Shown: positions 1 through 9,386 of the stretch, in pieces
Layout: each line of letters opens with the position of its first letter
How positions within the stretch are numbered: the first letter of the stretch is position 1
Assembly (NCBI RefSeq): GCF_000145615.1
Contig: NC_014410.1
Location: 2,219,501 to 2,283,500 of the forward strand
Length of the DNA: 64,000 nt
Direction of reading: 5' to 3'
DNA from: Thermoanaerobacterium thermosaccharolyticum DSM 571
GTDB lineage: Bacteria > Bacillota > Thermoanaerobacteria > Thermoanaerobacterales > Thermoanaerobacteraceae
The notes under the pieces: model-generated
Databases searched by the model: none
Told to the model about the DNA's origin: nothing
The model's input: only the letters and a program-made list of their open reading frames with translations
Program-made: the position numbers and the translations under genes

Positions 1-438
1 GTTGAAGGCGACGACATTGCTGTAGATGCCGGAATAAATATAGTCAAAGCGATAGGGGCAAAGCCAATAGTGATTGATGGTGTAAACAAACCTCTATATC
101 ATGCATCATGTGTTGTGGCATCAAATTACCTTGTGACATTAATAAAAGCTGCCAATGAACTGCTAAAAGCTTCTGATTTTCCAATAGAAAAGTATCCAGA
201 TATGCTTTTGCCGTTGATACGCGGAACTTTGAAAAACATAGATGAAAGCGGATGTGACGCATCACTATCTGGTCCCATTGCTAGATACGACATAGATACG
301 ATAAAAAAACATATAGAAAATATAAAAGACGATGAAATCTTAAAACTTTACAAAGTTATGGGGTTAGCCACAATAAAATTTTTCAAAAATCCAGGTGATG
401 CAAAAATGACTGAATTGGAGGAGATATTTAATGAATGA
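1..438 (+). CDS. Rossmann-like/DUF2520 oxidoreductase, C-terminal part (PanE-like), truncated by window edge
   Basis: The frame is open from base 1 and ends at the stop overlapping panB by 8 bp. About 145 residues are present, helical and ending TELEEIFNE. The stretch YHASCVVASNYLVTL is typical of the C-terminal DUF2520 domain of proteins that pair with an N-terminal NAD(P)-binding Rossmann fold, which lies outside the window. In Clostridia such genes often head panBCD operons, so a ketopantoate reductase role (2-dehydropantoate to pantoate) is a reasonable inference. The sequence alone does not prove it. An internal GTG at 70 is not the real start because coding similarity runs upstream of it. 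Confidence 0.75.
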   Translation, partial: VEGDDIAVDAGINIVKAIGAKPIVIDGVNKPLYHASCVVASNYLVTLIKAANELLKASDFPIEKYPDMLLPLIRGTLKNIDESGCDASLSGPIARYDIDTIKKHIENIKDDEILKLYKVMGLATIKFFKNPGDAKMTELEEIFNE

Positions 439-1255
439 TAAAGTTACTGTTTCTACTTTGAGAAAATATAAATCAGAGGGCAAGAAAATAACTGCTTTGA
501 CAGCATATGATTTCCCGACTGCAAAAATACTAGACGAATGTGGCGTCGATATGATATTGGTAGGTGATTCCCTCGGTATGGCAGTATTAGGCTATGAAAG
601 CACGATACCTGTTACAATGGATGATATGGTTCATCACACAAAGGCTGTTACAAAAGCAGCGACAAGAGCTTTTATCATAGCTGATATGCCTTTTATGTCA
701 TACAACATCTCTAAAGAAGATGCACTAAAGAATGCGGCAAGGCTTATGGCTGAAGGCGGTGCGCAATCTGTAAAATTGGAAGGAGGTATTGAAGTAGCTG
801 ACACAGTAAAATCTATCGTAAATGCTGGCATACCTGTAGTAGGACACTTGGGCCTTACACCTCAATCTGTAAATCAATTGGGAGGTTACAAGGTTCAAGG
901 CAAAGACGATAAAAAGGCATCAAAATTGAGAAGTGATGCAAAATCTCTTGAGGATGCCGGTATTTGCGCTCTTGTACTGGAATGCATTCCAATGGATTTG
1001 GCAAAAGAAATTACTGAATCTATCTCAGTCCCTACAATCGGGATTGGAGCAGGTCCTTATTGCGATGGTCAGATACTTGTCCTTCACGATATGATGGGGC
1101 TGACGCAAGGTCATAAGCCAAAATTTGTGAAGCAGTACGCCAATATTGATAAAATAATCAGGAATTCTGTCAACAATTATATTTCTGATGTACGGAATAG
1201 CCTATTCCCTACTGAAGAATACTCATTTACTTCAAGAAAGAGTGATGCAAAATGA
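431..1255 (+). CDS. panB: 3-methyl-2-oxobutanoate hydroxymethyltransferase
   Basis: Transfers a hydroxymethyl group from 5,10-methylene-THF to 2-oxoisovalerate, giving ketopantoate, the first pantothenate step. The 274 residues match the usual family length. Metal ligands expected for PanB are visible as D46 in VGDSLGM, D85 in ADMPFMSY and E117 in KLEGG, with the catalytic Glu at E184 in LECIPMDL. The start overlaps the upstream gene by 8 bp and the end overlaps panC by 4 bp (ATGA), so translation is probably coupled. Cytosolic decamer in the family. Confidence 0.97.
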   Translation: MNDKVTVSTLRKYKSEGKKITALTAYDFPTAKILDECGVDMILVGDSLGMAVLGYESTIPVTMDDMVHHTKAVTKAATRAFIIADMPFMSYNISKEDALKNAARLMAEGGAQSVKLEGGIEVADTVKSIVNAGIPVVGHLGLTPQSVNQLGGYKVQGKDDKKASKLRSDAKSLEDAGICALVLECIPMDLAKEITESISVPTIGIGAGPYCDGQILVLHDMMGLTQGHKPKFVKQYANIDKIIRNSVNNYISDVRNSLFPTEEYSFTSRKSDAK

Positions 1256-2103
1256 TAGTCGTTAAAAAGATAAGCGATGTAAGAGAAGCCATAAAAGCTC
1301 AAAAAGCACAAGGTAAGACAATCGGTCTTGTTCCAACTATGGGATACCTCCATGAAGGGCATCTTTCGCTTGTAAAAAAAGCCAGGGAAAATTCTGACTT
1401 CGTTTGTGCCAGCGTATTTGTAAACCCAATCCAGTTTGGTCCAAATGAAGATTATAATAAATATCCAAGAGACATTGAAAGAGATATTAAGCTTTTAGAA
1501 GAGAATGGCTGTGACCTCGTCTTTATACCATCAGTTGAAGAGATGTATCCAAATGAGAGGCTTACTACAGTAAGTGTAATTAAAATCACAAATAAACTGT
1601 GCGGCGCATACAGACCAGGGCATTTTGATGGTGTATGCACAGTAGTTACAAAGCTTTTTAACATCTTTACACCAGACATTGCAGTCTTTGGTCAAAAAGA
1701 TGCACAGCAGGTAGCAGTAATCAAAAAAATGGTAGAGGATTTAAATATCCCAGTTAAAATAATTGCTTCACCTATTGTCAGAGATAAAGATGGATTAGCC
1801 CTAAGTTCAAGAAATGTGTACTTAAGCGATGATGAAAGACATGCTGCATTAATTTTAAACAAATCGTTAAAAGAAGCTGAAAAGATTCTTAAAAGCGGCG
1901 AAAGAAATGCAGAAAACATAATAAGTCGCGTCAAGAATATTTTAGAAAGTGAGCCACTCTGTAAAATTCAATACGTATCATGTGTTCATCCAGATACACT
2001 TGAAGATTTAACGGCAATAAACGATAAAGCATTGATTGCTATTGCATGTTATATAGGAAATACAAGATTGATTGATAATCTATTATGGAGCGTGGATGTA
2101 TAA
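1252..2103 (+). CDS. panC: Pantoate--beta-alanine ligase
   Basis: ATP-dependent condensation of pantoate with beta-alanine. The 283 residues show the class I nucleotidyltransferase signature [10 protein letters not shown] (HxGH at residues 34-37) and the KMSKS-like loop LSSRN near residues 184-188. It starts inside the panB stop (ATGA) and its last base is the first base of panD's ATG. Together with panB and panD this makes a complete beta-alanine-to-pantothenate cassette. Confidence 0.97.
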   Translation: MIVVKKISDVREAIKAQKAQGKTIGLVPTMGYLHEGHLSLVKKARENSDFVCASVFVNPIQFGPNEDYNKYPRDIERDIKLLEENGCDLVFIPSVEEMYPNERLTTVSVIKITNKLCGAYRPGHFDGVCTVVTKLFNIFTPDIAVFGQKDAQQVAVIKKMVEDLNIPVKIIASPIVRDKDGLALSSRNVYLSDDERHAALILNKSLKEAEKILKSGERNAENIISRVKNILESEPLCKIQYVSCVHPDTLEDLTAINDKALIAIACYIGNTRLIDNLLWSVDV

Positions 2104-2456
2104 TGCAGAGATTCATGATGAAGTCAAAAATTCACAGAGCAATTGTTACAGATGCCAACTTAAACTACATGGGCTCTATCACAATAGATAAAAAATTAAT
2201 GGACCTTGCCGATATTTTGCCTGGAGAAAAAGTACAGATTGTAAATAACAACAATGGTGCAAGGTTTGAAACATACGTCATAGAAGGAGAGGAAAATTCA
2301 GGTACTATATGTTTAAACGGTGCTGCGGCAAGGCTTTGCATGCCTGGGGATATCATAATAATCATTTCGTATGCTGTAATGGAAGATGAAACAGCAAAAA
2401 CGTATAAGCCAAGAATAGTATTTGTTGATGAAAAAAATAGGCCAAATAACATTTAA
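2103..2456 (+). CDS. panD: Aspartate 1-decarboxylase (pyruvoyl enzyme)
   Basis: Makes beta-alanine from aspartate. I place the start at ATG 2103 rather than the upstream ATG at 2085: from 2103 the self-cleavage pair falls at Gly24-Ser25 (YMGSIT), exactly as in E. coli PanD, and R54, T57 and Y58 also fall in register. Ser25 becomes the pyruvoyl cofactor after autocleavage. The protein is 117 residues and the start overlaps the end of panC. Last gene of the operon, followed by a terminator. Confidence 0.96.
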   Translation: MQRFMMKSKIHRAIVTDANLNYMGSITIDKKLMDLADILPGEKVQIVNNNNGARFETYVIEGEENSGTICLNGAAARLCMPGDIIIIISYAVMEDETAKTYKPRIVFVDEKNRPNNI

Positions 2457-2486
2457 AAGGGTTCATTTAGAACCCTTTATTTTATA
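2455..2486. terminator. Bidirectional terminator between panD and the capA-like gene
   Basis: Stem AAAGGGTTC / GAACCCTTT with a 5-nt loop is flanked by A-rich sequence on one side and T-rich sequence on the other. It can stop the pan operon on the plus strand and the convergent capA-like gene, whose stop codon lies inside the T tract side. Confidence 0.85.
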
Positions 2487-3564
2487 AACTTCTCGATAAA
2501 TCATCAATCTTTTTCAATACGCGATCTTTTTCACCGCCTTCTAGTATCACAGGTCTAAAGTCATTTCTTTCTTTTACAGACGATATTGATATAGGTATCA
2601 AATTCATATTTGACGATTTAATTAAACTTTTCGTTTCATCAAATGTAAAAGTCTGTTGAAAAATGAATGCATCTTTGTCTGAAGGATTTCTGTTGCCACC
2701 AAAGACGAAATTGCCTAAAGAATAAACTATGTACTTGCCATTGTATTTTTCTATTCCTTCTATCACGTGCGGATGTGTACCCAATACAAGATCTGCGCCC
2801 TCGTCCACAGCATAATGTCCTATTGCAATCTGAGTCTTATTAGGATAGTACTTACCTTCATCGCCCCAGTGAAAACATACAACCACTAGGCTGACTTGTT
2901 TTTTCATATCAGATATATCCGCCTTTATCTGTTCTTTTAAGTCATTAGGGAAGCTCCATCCAGTATATCCCAGTACACCAATTTTTATTCCCTTTATATC
3001 TTTAATGTATTTATATCCATACCCAAAATAACCTACTCCCGCTTTTTTAAGTGTATACACAGTATCATCAAACCCCTGTCTTCCATAATCGAACGAATGG
3101 TTATTGGCAAGATTTACAGCATCAATTCCGCCATCTTTCAAAATATTCACATACAGTGGATTGCCTTTGAATTTGTACTCTTTGTCAGCTTCTTTTACTG
3201 CATTTGTAAATGTTCCCTCCAGATTGACTATTGTCAGATCGTCTCTTTTAAAGATGTCTTTCACATTTTGAGTAAAATATCCGTAATCTCCATTGTGCTT
3301 TTTAAATTCAGAGTCAAATGTGTACTCATCGCCAAAGCTTTCGTCAGATCCCAATGTCGTATCACCTGCAGCACTTATCGTTATATCTACACTGCTATTT
3401 TTATCTTTTTCATTGTTAAGTAAAGAAGAACTGTAAAAGGACTTACTACCTTTTAATTTAGAAGCTTCTTTGGCTGCATTTCCCTGTTCTCCTATTGTTA
3501 TCTCATACGATATTGCAAAGGCGATAATCATTATTAACAAAGAAACTATGAATTTTTTCATCAA
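2482..3564 (-). CDS. CapA-family exported metallophosphatase-like protein
   Basis: A 360-residue protein with an N-terminal signal anchor (hydrophobic residues about 5-20), then a CapA/PgsA-type domain. Motifs visible include AAGDTTLGSDE, NLEGTFTNA, NLANNHSFDYG, LGTHPHVIEG and YSLGNFVFGG, the metal-binding blocks of the calcineurin-like CapA fold. Family members take part in poly-gamma-glutamate capsule formation, but no capB or capC lies nearby. A stand-alone role in cell-envelope metabolism is as far as I would go. It is monocistronic, with its own upstream gap (3565-3649). Confidence 0.85.
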   Translation of the reverse strand: MMKKFIVSLLIMIIAFAISYEITIGEQGNAAKEASKLKGSKSFYSSSLLNNEKDKNSSVDITISAAGDTTLGSDESFGDEYTFDSEFKKHNGDYGYFTQNVKDIFKRDDLTIVNLEGTFTNAVKEADKEYKFKGNPLYVNILKDGGIDAVNLANNHSFDYGRQGFDDTVYTLKKAGVGYFGYGYKYIKDIKGIKIGVLGYTGWSFPNDLKEQIKADISDMKKQVSLVVVCFHWGDEGKYYPNKTQIAIGHYAVDEGADLVLGTHPHVIEGIEKYNGKYIVYSLGNFVFGGNRNPSDKDAFIFQQTFTFDETKSLIKSSNMNLIPISISSVKERNDFRPVILEGGEKDRVLKKIDDLSRSL

Positions 3565-3649
3565 TGCACTCCCCTTTAATCCCTCATTCCCATTATATAA
3601 TATTTTACAAATCAGTAATAATTAATAAAATATTAAATTTATAAAAATA

Positions 3650-3674
3650 TGAGCGTACACTTATGTACGCCCAT
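3650..3674 (-). terminator. Terminator of tyrS
   Basis: On the minus strand, GCGTACA-TAAG-TGTACGC is followed by a T-rich tract just past the tyrS stop. Confidence 0.75.
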
Positions 3675-3678
3675 GTAC

Positions 3679-4896
3679 TTACTGAATGACTATTTTGTTA
3701 TATGATTTTTTCCCTTTTCTAACAAGCATGTAGCCTTGTTTAAACATATCTTCCGTCACTACAGCATTTATATCTTTTACATTCTCATCATTTACATAAA
3801 GACCACCTTGAGTAATCAGCCTTCTTCCTTCACTTTTTGAAGGAATAATGTTGGTCTTTGTGAGGACATCAAGCAAACTAGATCCTAACATATCATGGGT
3901 AATTATCGATGTTGGTACATTGCTTAGGTCACCGCTGCCTTCAAACAGTGCCTCTGCTGCCTTTTGGGCTTTTCTAGCTTCATCCTCACCGTGTACAAGT
4001 TTTGTAACTTCGTACGCCAAAACTTTTTTAGCCTCATTTATCTCCTTATCTTTTAAAGAACCAAGCCTTCTAACCTCATCCATAGGCAAAAATGTCAACA
4101 ATGAGAGGCATTTTTCCACATCAGAATCATCTATATTGCGCCAGTATTGGTAAAAATCATATGGAGGCGTCTTTTCCGCATCAAGCCATATCGCCCCTTT
4201 TTCAGTCTTACCCATCTTCTTTCCTTCGCTGGTGGTAAGAAGTGTAAATGTCATGCCGTATGCTTGTTTTCCTTCTTTTCTTCTTACTAGATCGACACCA
4301 GCTAATATGTTGGACCATTGATCATCTCCACCCATCTCAAGTACACAGCCGTATTCTTTATTAAGCATTAGAAAATCATACGCCTGCATAAGCATGTAAT
4401 TAAACTCTAAAAATGACAGTCCCCTTTCAAGCCTCGTCTTGAAGCATTCCGCTGTAAGCATCTTATTTACAGAAAAATGTACCCCTATATCTCTCAAAAA
4501 TTCTACATAATTTAGATTCAAAAGCCAGTCTGCATTATTGGCAAGAATTGCTTTCCCATCAGAAAAATCTATAAAGCGACTCATTTGCTTTTTAAAAGCT
4601 TCGGCATTGTGGGATATCTCCTCTTTTGTAAGCATTTTCCTCATGTCTGTCTTTCCTGTAGGATCGCCTACCATGGCAGTCCCACCGCCGATAAGTACGA
4701 TAGGTCTATGTCCTGCCCTCTGCATATGCGCCATTACCATTAGCTGTAAAAAATGTCCAACATGCAAACTATCAGCAGTAGGATCAAAACCTATGTAAAA
4801 AGTCACCTTCTCTTTTTCAAGCAACCCTTTTATTTCATCTTCATGCGTCATCTGCTGGATAAAATTTCTCTCTTTTAGCACATCAAATACCGACAT
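3679..4896 (-). CDS. tyrS: Tyrosyl-tRNA synthetase
   Basis: Class I synthetase charging tRNA-Tyr. The HIGH motif is LHVGH near residue 40 (after GFDPTADS), the KMSKS loop appears as KKMGKT, and the C-terminal S4-like RNA-binding domain carries [17 protein letters not shown]. Length from the chosen start is 405 residues, normal for bacterial TyrRS. ATG 4896 is preceded by GGAGG at an 8-nt spacing; the longer frame from 4932 has no such site. Only 56 nt separate it from the upstream HD gene, so there is no room for a T-box leader and it is probably co-transcribed. Confidence 0.96.
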   Translation of the reverse strand: MSVFDVLKERNFIQQMTHEDEIKGLLEKEKVTFYIGFDPTADSLHVGHFLQLMVMAHMQRAGHRPIVLIGGGTAMVGDPTGKTDMRKMLTKEEISHNAEAFKKQMSRFIDFSDGKAILANNADWLLNLNYVEFLRDIGVHFSVNKMLTAECFKTRLERGLSFLEFNYMLMQAYDFLMLNKEYGCVLEMGGDDQWSNILAGVDLVRRKEGKQAYGMTFTLLTTSEGKKMGKTEKGAIWLDAEKTPPYDFYQYWRNIDDSDVEKCLSLLTFLPMDEVRRLGSLKDKEINEAKKVLAYEVTKLVHGEDEARKAQKAAEALFEGSGDLSNVPTSIITHDMLGSSLLDVLTKTNIIPSKSEGRRLITQGGLYVNDENVKDINAVVTEDMFKQGYMLVRKGKKSYNKIVIQ

Positions 4897-4952
4897 CAAA
4901 TTGACCTCCTGTTTTTCTTTATATTTTATCAAAGATTTTGTGTAAATAAAAG

Positions 4953-5543
4953 CTATCTTTCAATGTACCCCATATTTATAGAGTCTTCCAATATATCATT
5001 TATAAATTTCCATAATTCTGGCGCTATTTCACTTACAATTTTATTTCTTTCAAGCACTTGATGACTTTTAACGCCGTGCTCTCTCCACGAATGTCCCTTC
5101 GTATAATAATTATGTATTATTGGCTGCATTCTATCAATGGCAGATGCAAACTTCGCATCAGGGGTTTTGCGCTCTTCAAATTCATCCCATAAAGCTCTTA
5201 TCTCATCTGCCTGGTCTTTCGGCAAAATATTAAATATCCTCTCTGCCGCTTTCTTTTCCCTCTCCGACTTGTCTTCATAAGCCTTTTCGTCGTATACAAA
5301 TGTGTCACCTGCATCAATCTCCACTATATCGTGTACAAGAACCATCTTAATCACATGGCTAACATCGATTTTCTCGCTTGCATATTCTGAAAGAACTATC
5401 GCCATCATTGCAAGGTGCCACGAATGCTCAGCATCATTTTCATGTCGTGTACCATCTATCAAAAGAGTCTGCCTAAAAACTTGCTTTATCTTATCGATTT
5501 CTTTTAAAAACTCTATCTGCTTTAAAAGCCTTTCATTATCCAT
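4953..5543 (-). CDS. HD-domain nucleotide phosphohydrolase, YfbR-like
   Basis: A 196-residue all-helical HD protein. Metal ligands follow the HD pattern: [23 protein letters not shown], and a later Asp in ASAIDRMQP. This is the arrangement in YfbR/HDDC2-type 5'-deoxynucleotidases, which dephosphorylate deoxyribonucleoside monophosphates. Substrate is inferred from family only. ATG 5543 has AAGGGG upstream at good spacing and is preferred over the ATG at 5567. It lies directly upstream of tyrS on the same strand. Confidence 0.85.
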   Translation of the reverse strand: MDNERLLKQIEFLKEIDKIKQVFRQTLLIDGTRHENDAEHSWHLAMMAIVLSEYASEKIDVSHVIKMVLVHDIVEIDAGDTFVYDEKAYEDKSEREKKAAERIFNILPKDQADEIRALWDEFEERKTPDAKFASAIDRMQPIIHNYYTKGHSWREHGVKSHQVLERNKIVSEIAPELWKFINDILEDSINMGYIER

Positions 5544-5599
5544 TAATATTAACCCCTTTTCATGCATATATGTTTATTATATACCAAAGATTTGCTAAA

Positions 5600-5624
5600 A
5601 AAAAGCATGCCTCCGCATGCTTTA
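5600..5624 (-). terminator. Rho-independent terminator of the aconitase gene
   Basis: On the minus strand, AAGCATGC-GGA-GGCATGCTT is followed by a run of eight T. It sits immediately after the aconitase stop codon. Confidence 0.9.
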
Positions 5625-5625
5625 A

Positions 5626-7551
5626 TCATTTAACTTTATCTTTTTTCTTAACGTAATTAATAAGTCCACCCTCTATCAAGATCTCACGATTTCTATCGGT
5701 AACATCAAGATTAACTTCAAATTTATACCCCTTTGTCTCATTTATGACTACAATTTTTTCTTTTGACTTAACTTGAGAAACAGCATCTTCAATCTTGAGC
5801 ACATCACCAGCATCGATCTTGTCATAATCTTCATCATTTACAAATGTAAGCGGAAGAATGCCACTGTTTATAAGGTTTGCCTTGTGTATCCTCGCAAACG
5901 ACTTTGCTATTACAGCTTTGATCCCAAGCTGAAGCGGCGCTAATGCTGCGTGTTCTCTGCTGGAACCTTGCCCGTAATTATTTCCTCCAATTATAATGCC
6001 TCCGCCATTTTCTGAAGCTCTCTTTGAAAAGTCAGGATCTATCGTCTCAAAGCAATGCTTCGAAAGCTCCGGAATATTTGATCTCAATGGCAAAAGCTTC
6101 GCATTTGACGGCATAATATGGTCTGTCGTTATGTCATCCCCAACCTTTATCAAAACCTTCTTTTGTATGTCAGATAGAGGCGTATTCAGTGGAAAAGGCT
6201 TTATATTTGGACCTCTTACAACCTCAAATTCATCAGCGTTGACTGGTGGCTTTATTATCATATTATCATTTACTAAAAACTCACTTGGCATCTCAACATT
6301 TATTTCATCACCTAGCTCACGAGGATCTATAAGGTATCCAGCCAATGCCGATGCCGCAGCTACTTCTGGGCTGACCAGATATACTTTAGCTGACTTTGTA
6401 CCACACCTGCCGTAAAAATTTCTATTAAAAGTCCTCAAAGAAATAGCATTTGTAGCTGGTGCCTGCCCCATACCTATACACGGACCACAAGCAGTCTCCA
6501 AGATCCTTGCACCGGCTGATATCATATCAGATAATGCGCCATTCTTCGCAAGCATGTTGAGGACCTGCCTTGAGCCTGGCGATATTACTAAGCTAACACC
6601 CTCAGCTATGAGACCACCTTTCAATATTGCTGCGACTTTCATCATATCCATGTACGATGAATTTGTGCAAGAACCAATTGCTACCTGGTCAACTTTTAAC
6701 TTACCAGCGTCTTTTACCTTTATGACATTGTCAGGACTGTGAGGCAGAGCAACCATCGGCTCTAATTCGTCAAGATTAATTTCTATCACACCATCGTATT
6801 CCGCATCATTATCTGGCAAAAGCGCTTCAAAGTCGTCTGCCCTCTTCTGCGCTTTTAAAAATTCATATGTCCTGAAATCGGATGGGAAGATAGATGTCGT
6901 TGCGCCAAGCTCTGCACCCATATTTGTGATTGTAGCTCTTTCAGGCACAGATAGTGTTGCGACGCCATCTCCAGAATACTCAAATATCTTGCCCACTCCA
7001 CCTTTAACAGTAAGCCGCCTTAAGAGCTCTAATATAATATCTTTAGAAGATACCCACGGCCTTAGCTTTCCTGTCAATCTGACGTTAATGACCTCTGGCA
7101 TTATTAATCTATAAGGCTCACCAGCCATAGCCAGTGCCACATCCAATCCCCCTGCACCTATTGCCAGCATGCCTATGCCGCCGCCTGTCGGTGTATGGCT
7201 GTCAGAACCTAAAAGGGTCTTCCCGGGTTTGCCAAACCTCTCAAGGTGAACTTGATGACATATGCCATTTCCCGGCCTTGAGAAGTATATCCCGTGTTTT
7301 GCAGCAACAGTCTGAATGTACTTGTGATCATCTGCATTCTCAAAGCCTTCCTGCAGCATGTTGTGATCTACATATGCAACAGAAAGCTCTGTCTTAACCT
7401 TATCAACTCCAAGTGCCTCAAGCTCCAAATACGCCATCGTGCCTGTGGAGTCTTGCGTCAGCGTCTGATCTATTTTAATCGCTATTTCATGGCCTTTTAT
7501 AAGTTCGCCATCTACTAAATGTTTTTTCAATATTTTCTGCGTTAAATTCAC
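5626..7551 (-). CDS. Aconitate hydratase, LeuC/LeuD-like (Aquifex) type
   Basis: Interconverts citrate and isocitrate using a [4Fe-4S] cluster. Cluster cysteines are visible at C295 (GSCTNSS), C355 and C358 (ACGPCIGMG). The swivel domain shows GDDITTDHIMPSN and GGNNYGQGSSREHAA with the catalytic Ser and Arg. At 641 residues it is shorter than AcnA/AcnB (about 890) and has LeuC followed by LeuD-like domains in one chain, as in the putative Aquifex-type aconitase family. It starts 19 bp downstream of the citrate synthase candidate, so the two are probably one operon making isocitrate for the icd gene at 27.5 kb. Confidence 0.92.
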   Translation of the reverse strand: MNLTQKILKKHLVDGELIKGHEIAIKIDQTLTQDSTGTMAYLELEALGVDKVKTELSVAYVDHNMLQEGFENADDHKYIQTVAAKHGIYFSRPGNGICHQVHLERFGKPGKTLLGSDSHTPTGGGIGMLAIGAGGLDVALAMAGEPYRLIMPEVINVRLTGKLRPWVSSKDIILELLRRLTVKGGVGKIFEYSGDGVATLSVPERATITNMGAELGATTSIFPSDFRTYEFLKAQKRADDFEALLPDNDAEYDGVIEINLDELEPMVALPHSPDNVIKVKDAGKLKVDQVAIGSCTNSSYMDMMKVAAILKGGLIAEGVSLVISPGSRQVLNMLAKNGALSDMISAGARILETACGPCIGMGQAPATNAISLRTFNRNFYGRCGTKSAKVYLVSPEVAAASALAGYLIDPRELGDEINVEMPSEFLVNDNMIIKPPVNADEFEVVRGPNIKPFPLNTPLSDIQKKVLIKVGDDITTDHIMPSNAKLLPLRSNIPELSKHCFETIDPDFSKRASENGGGIIIGGNNYGQGSSREHAALAPLQLGIKAVIAKSFARIHKANLINSGILPLTFVNDEDYDKIDAGDVLKIEDAVSQVKSKEKIVVINETKGYKFEVNLDVTDRNREILIEGGLINYVKKKDKVK

Positions 7552-7569
7552 TTGCCATCCCCCTTAATG

Positions 7570-8721
7570 CTAAATTGCCTTTATCTTAGAAATATGTTCT
7601 TCATACAAATATATCAATTCTTTATCAAAAAGCGGCCTCTTAAGCTGAATTGACAAACTTCTCACATATGGCAGCAATTCTTTTGCTTCATTTTCAGGCA
7701 ATGTTCTGCCGTATTCTTTGAATTTGTTGATAAGTGCAGCCGTCCCTGAATGTTTGCCTATCACTATCTGTCTCTCTAAGCCTACTTCATCTGGATCAAA
7801 AATCTCGTAAGTATGTGGATCTTTTAGTGCACCATCAACGTGGATTCCAGATTCATGTGCAAAAACATTTGTTCCAACAATTGCTTTCCATGAAGGTAAC
7901 TGTCTGCCAGATGCAGCAGATACGTACTCAGATAATTCTCTAAACCTTTTCGTATCTATTCCGATGTCATACTTATACACATGTTTTAGTGCCATCACCA
8001 CTTCCTCTAATGCTGCATTTCCTGCTCTTTCTCCAAGTCCATTTACCGTAACACCTATAAAATTAGCTCCAGCTTTAAATCCGGCAAGCGCATTTGCTGT
8101 CGCCATTCCAAAATCGTTATGTGTATGCATTTCAATATCTATATCGATAGACTCTTTTATCCTTTTTATAACATCAAATGTCTTAAATGGGTCTAATATA
8201 CCTACAGTATCACAAAATCTCAACCTGTCTGCACCGGCCTCTTTTGCACATTTTGCAAATTCTATGAGAAAATCTATGTCTGTTCTTGATGCATCTTCTG
8301 CATTTACAGATACATAGACGCCTTCTTTTTTAGCAAATTGGACAGCACTGGTCATGTGATCCAAAACCCACTGCCTTGAAGTCCTAAGTTTGTGCTCTAT
8401 GTGTATATCTGATGTTGATATTGAAATCGCAACGGCATCAACACCGCATTCTAATGATTCTTTTACGTCATCTATAACTGCTCTGTTCCATGCCATTATG
8501 CTGGCATTCAGTCCAAGTTTTGCAATTTTAGCAATTGTTTCTTTCTCGTCGCCACCCATCGTTGGAATTCCGACTTCCAGTTGATTCACACCTATTTCAT
8601 CAAGCATTTTCGCAATCCTAATTTTTTCACTATTAGCAAAAACGACACCTGCAGTTTGTTCTCCATCTCTCAGCGTTGTATCTACTAGGTACAATTTTCC
8701 ATCCTCTTTTTTGAATTTCAT
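7570..8721 (-). CDS. Re-citrate synthase candidate (homocitrate/isopropylmalate synthase family)
   Basis: A 383-residue DRE-TIM metallolyase. Motifs are LVDTTLRDGEQTAGV (catalytic R-D), the metal His pair in HTHNDFGMATAN and GLGERAGNAALEE. It lacks the C-terminal LeuA regulatory domain, so it resembles NifV-type homocitrate synthases. Context argues for citrate formation instead: aconitase follows at once, icd is in the window, and no Si-type citrate synthase or nif gene is seen. The Clostridium kluyveri Re-citrate synthase belongs to this family. ATG 8721 has a GGGGGA site 7 nt upstream and is chosen over 8745. Confidence 0.8.
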   Translation of the reverse strand: MKFKKEDGKLYLVDTTLRDGEQTAGVVFANSEKIRIAKMLDEIGVNQLEVGIPTMGGDEKETIAKIAKLGLNASIMAWNRAVIDDVKESLECGVDAVAISISTSDIHIEHKLRTSRQWVLDHMTSAVQFAKKEGVYVSVNAEDASRTDIDFLIEFAKCAKEAGADRLRFCDTVGILDPFKTFDVIKRIKESIDIDIEMHTHNDFGMATANALAGFKAGANFIGVTVNGLGERAGNAALEEVVMALKHVYKYDIGIDTKRFRELSEYVSAASGRQLPSWKAIVGTNVFAHESGIHVDGALKDPHTYEIFDPDEVGLERQIVIGKHSGTAALINKFKEYGRTLPENEAKELLPYVRSLSIQLKRPLFDKELIYLYEEHISKIKAI

Positions 8722-8761
8722 CGAACTTCCCCCTTCACAAAACAAAAAAACTTATGTATAT

Positions 8762-8790
8762 ATTTTATTCATATAAAAAAATAAAGTCAA
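8762..8790 (-). promoter_or_regulatory. Sigma-A promoter of the citrate synthase-aconitase operon
   Basis: On the minus strand, TTGACT (8785-8790) and TAAAAT (8762-8767) are 17 nt apart. Confidence 0.8.
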
Positions 8791-8792
8791 TA

Positions 8793-8828
8793 GTTTTTGC
8801 AATTTTTTATATATAAAATTGCAAAAAC
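8793..8828. promoter_or_regulatory. 14-bp inverted repeat directly upstream of the citrate synthase promoter
   Basis: Arms GTTTTTGCAATTTT and AAAATTGCAAAAAC are separated by 8 AT-only bases. The repeat ends 2 bp upstream of the -35 box, a position suited to an operator, activator site or UP element. One arm also touches the terminator of the PRD gene. No regulator is assigned. Confidence 0.6.
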
Positions 8829-8856
8829 CAGATTATATATGCTAATCTGGTTTTTA
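8825..8856. terminator. Terminator of the truncated PRD gene
   Basis: Stem ACCAGATTA / TAATCTGGT with T runs on both sides; it follows the stop codon of the minus-strand PRD gene. Confidence 0.75.
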
Positions 8857-9333
8857 TCAATCATTTATTAATCTTTGAATGTGTATGGCTAGATAGCCTA
8901 TTTCATCTTCTGGTACATCCTTATCTAAGGAATTTCCTATTAGCTTTGCAACATTTGTCGCTATTTTATATGCTTTTTTAAATTTTCTCTTTATTGGTAC
9001 AAGAAGTTCATTTGATATCGGCATGCCTCTCTCTATTCTGTCAATTGCAAATTTCAAATGCGTAATAAGCCTCAGATAATCAATAGAATCCGTCTCAATC
9101 TTCCTGTCTATCATGTCTTCTATGTTTTTCACAAGTTCTGAAACAAGTCGCGTATTTTTCATGGTAACAGATACGCCGGAATTTTCGAACGCTGCATGAA
9201 GGTGCAGCGCAATAAATCCTGCTTCATCTTCAGGAAGCTTAATATTTAATCTACCACTTATGATATCAATGGCTTTAAGTGCTATTTTATAGTCATCTTT
9301 ATAAAGGGCACTTATCTCTTGGTTAAAAATCAA
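8857..9333 (-). pseudogene. N-terminally truncated BglG/LicT-family antiterminator (half PRD1 plus PRD2)
   Basis: The 158 residues begin in the middle of PRD1 (FNQEISALYKDDYKIALKA...LPEDEAGFIALHLHAA) and continue through a full PRD2 with THLKFAIDRI and EIGYLAIHIQRL. Full members are about 280 residues; the RNA-binding CAT domain and the first half of PRD1, roughly 105 residues, are missing. The only start is a TTG lying in the T tract of an upstream terminator, with no ribosome-binding site. The reading frame is otherwise clean. Best read as a deletion remnant; a surviving PRD-only phospho-sensor is the less likely alternative. Confidence 0.75.
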
Positions 9334-9335
9334 AA

Positions 9336-9386
9336 AGCCGGCAAGGAAAAAACCTCACCGGCTAATGCCTGCATTGCAGTTACACC
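9336..9386 (-). promoter_or_regulatory. RAT antiterminator site overlapping a terminator (BglG/LicT type)
   Basis: On the minus strand the leader holds GGTGTAACTGCAATGCAGG (from 9386), close to the ribonucleic antiterminator consensus (TGTTACTG...GCAGGCAAAACC). Its 3' end overlaps an 11-bp terminator stem AGCCGGTGAGG / CCTTGCCGGCT with a T6 loop and a T5 tract (9336-9363). A promoter, TTTACA (9421-9426), 17 nt, TATTAT (9398-9403), puts the transcript start just 5-6 nt upstream of the RAT. This is a standard PTS-responsive leader, but the gene behind it is the decapitated PRD remnant. Confidence 0.8.

Noticed and set aside
2085-2456. panD start at 2085
   Set aside because: It would add six residues and move the Gly-Ser cleavage pair out of its conserved position 24-25.
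4897-4952. T-box leader for tyrS
   Set aside because: Only 56 nt separate tyrS from the HD gene, with no specifier stem or terminator.
7570-8721. NifV homocitrate synthase for nitrogenase
   Set aside because: No nif gene nearby; aconitase directly downstream and icd in the window favour citrate synthesis.
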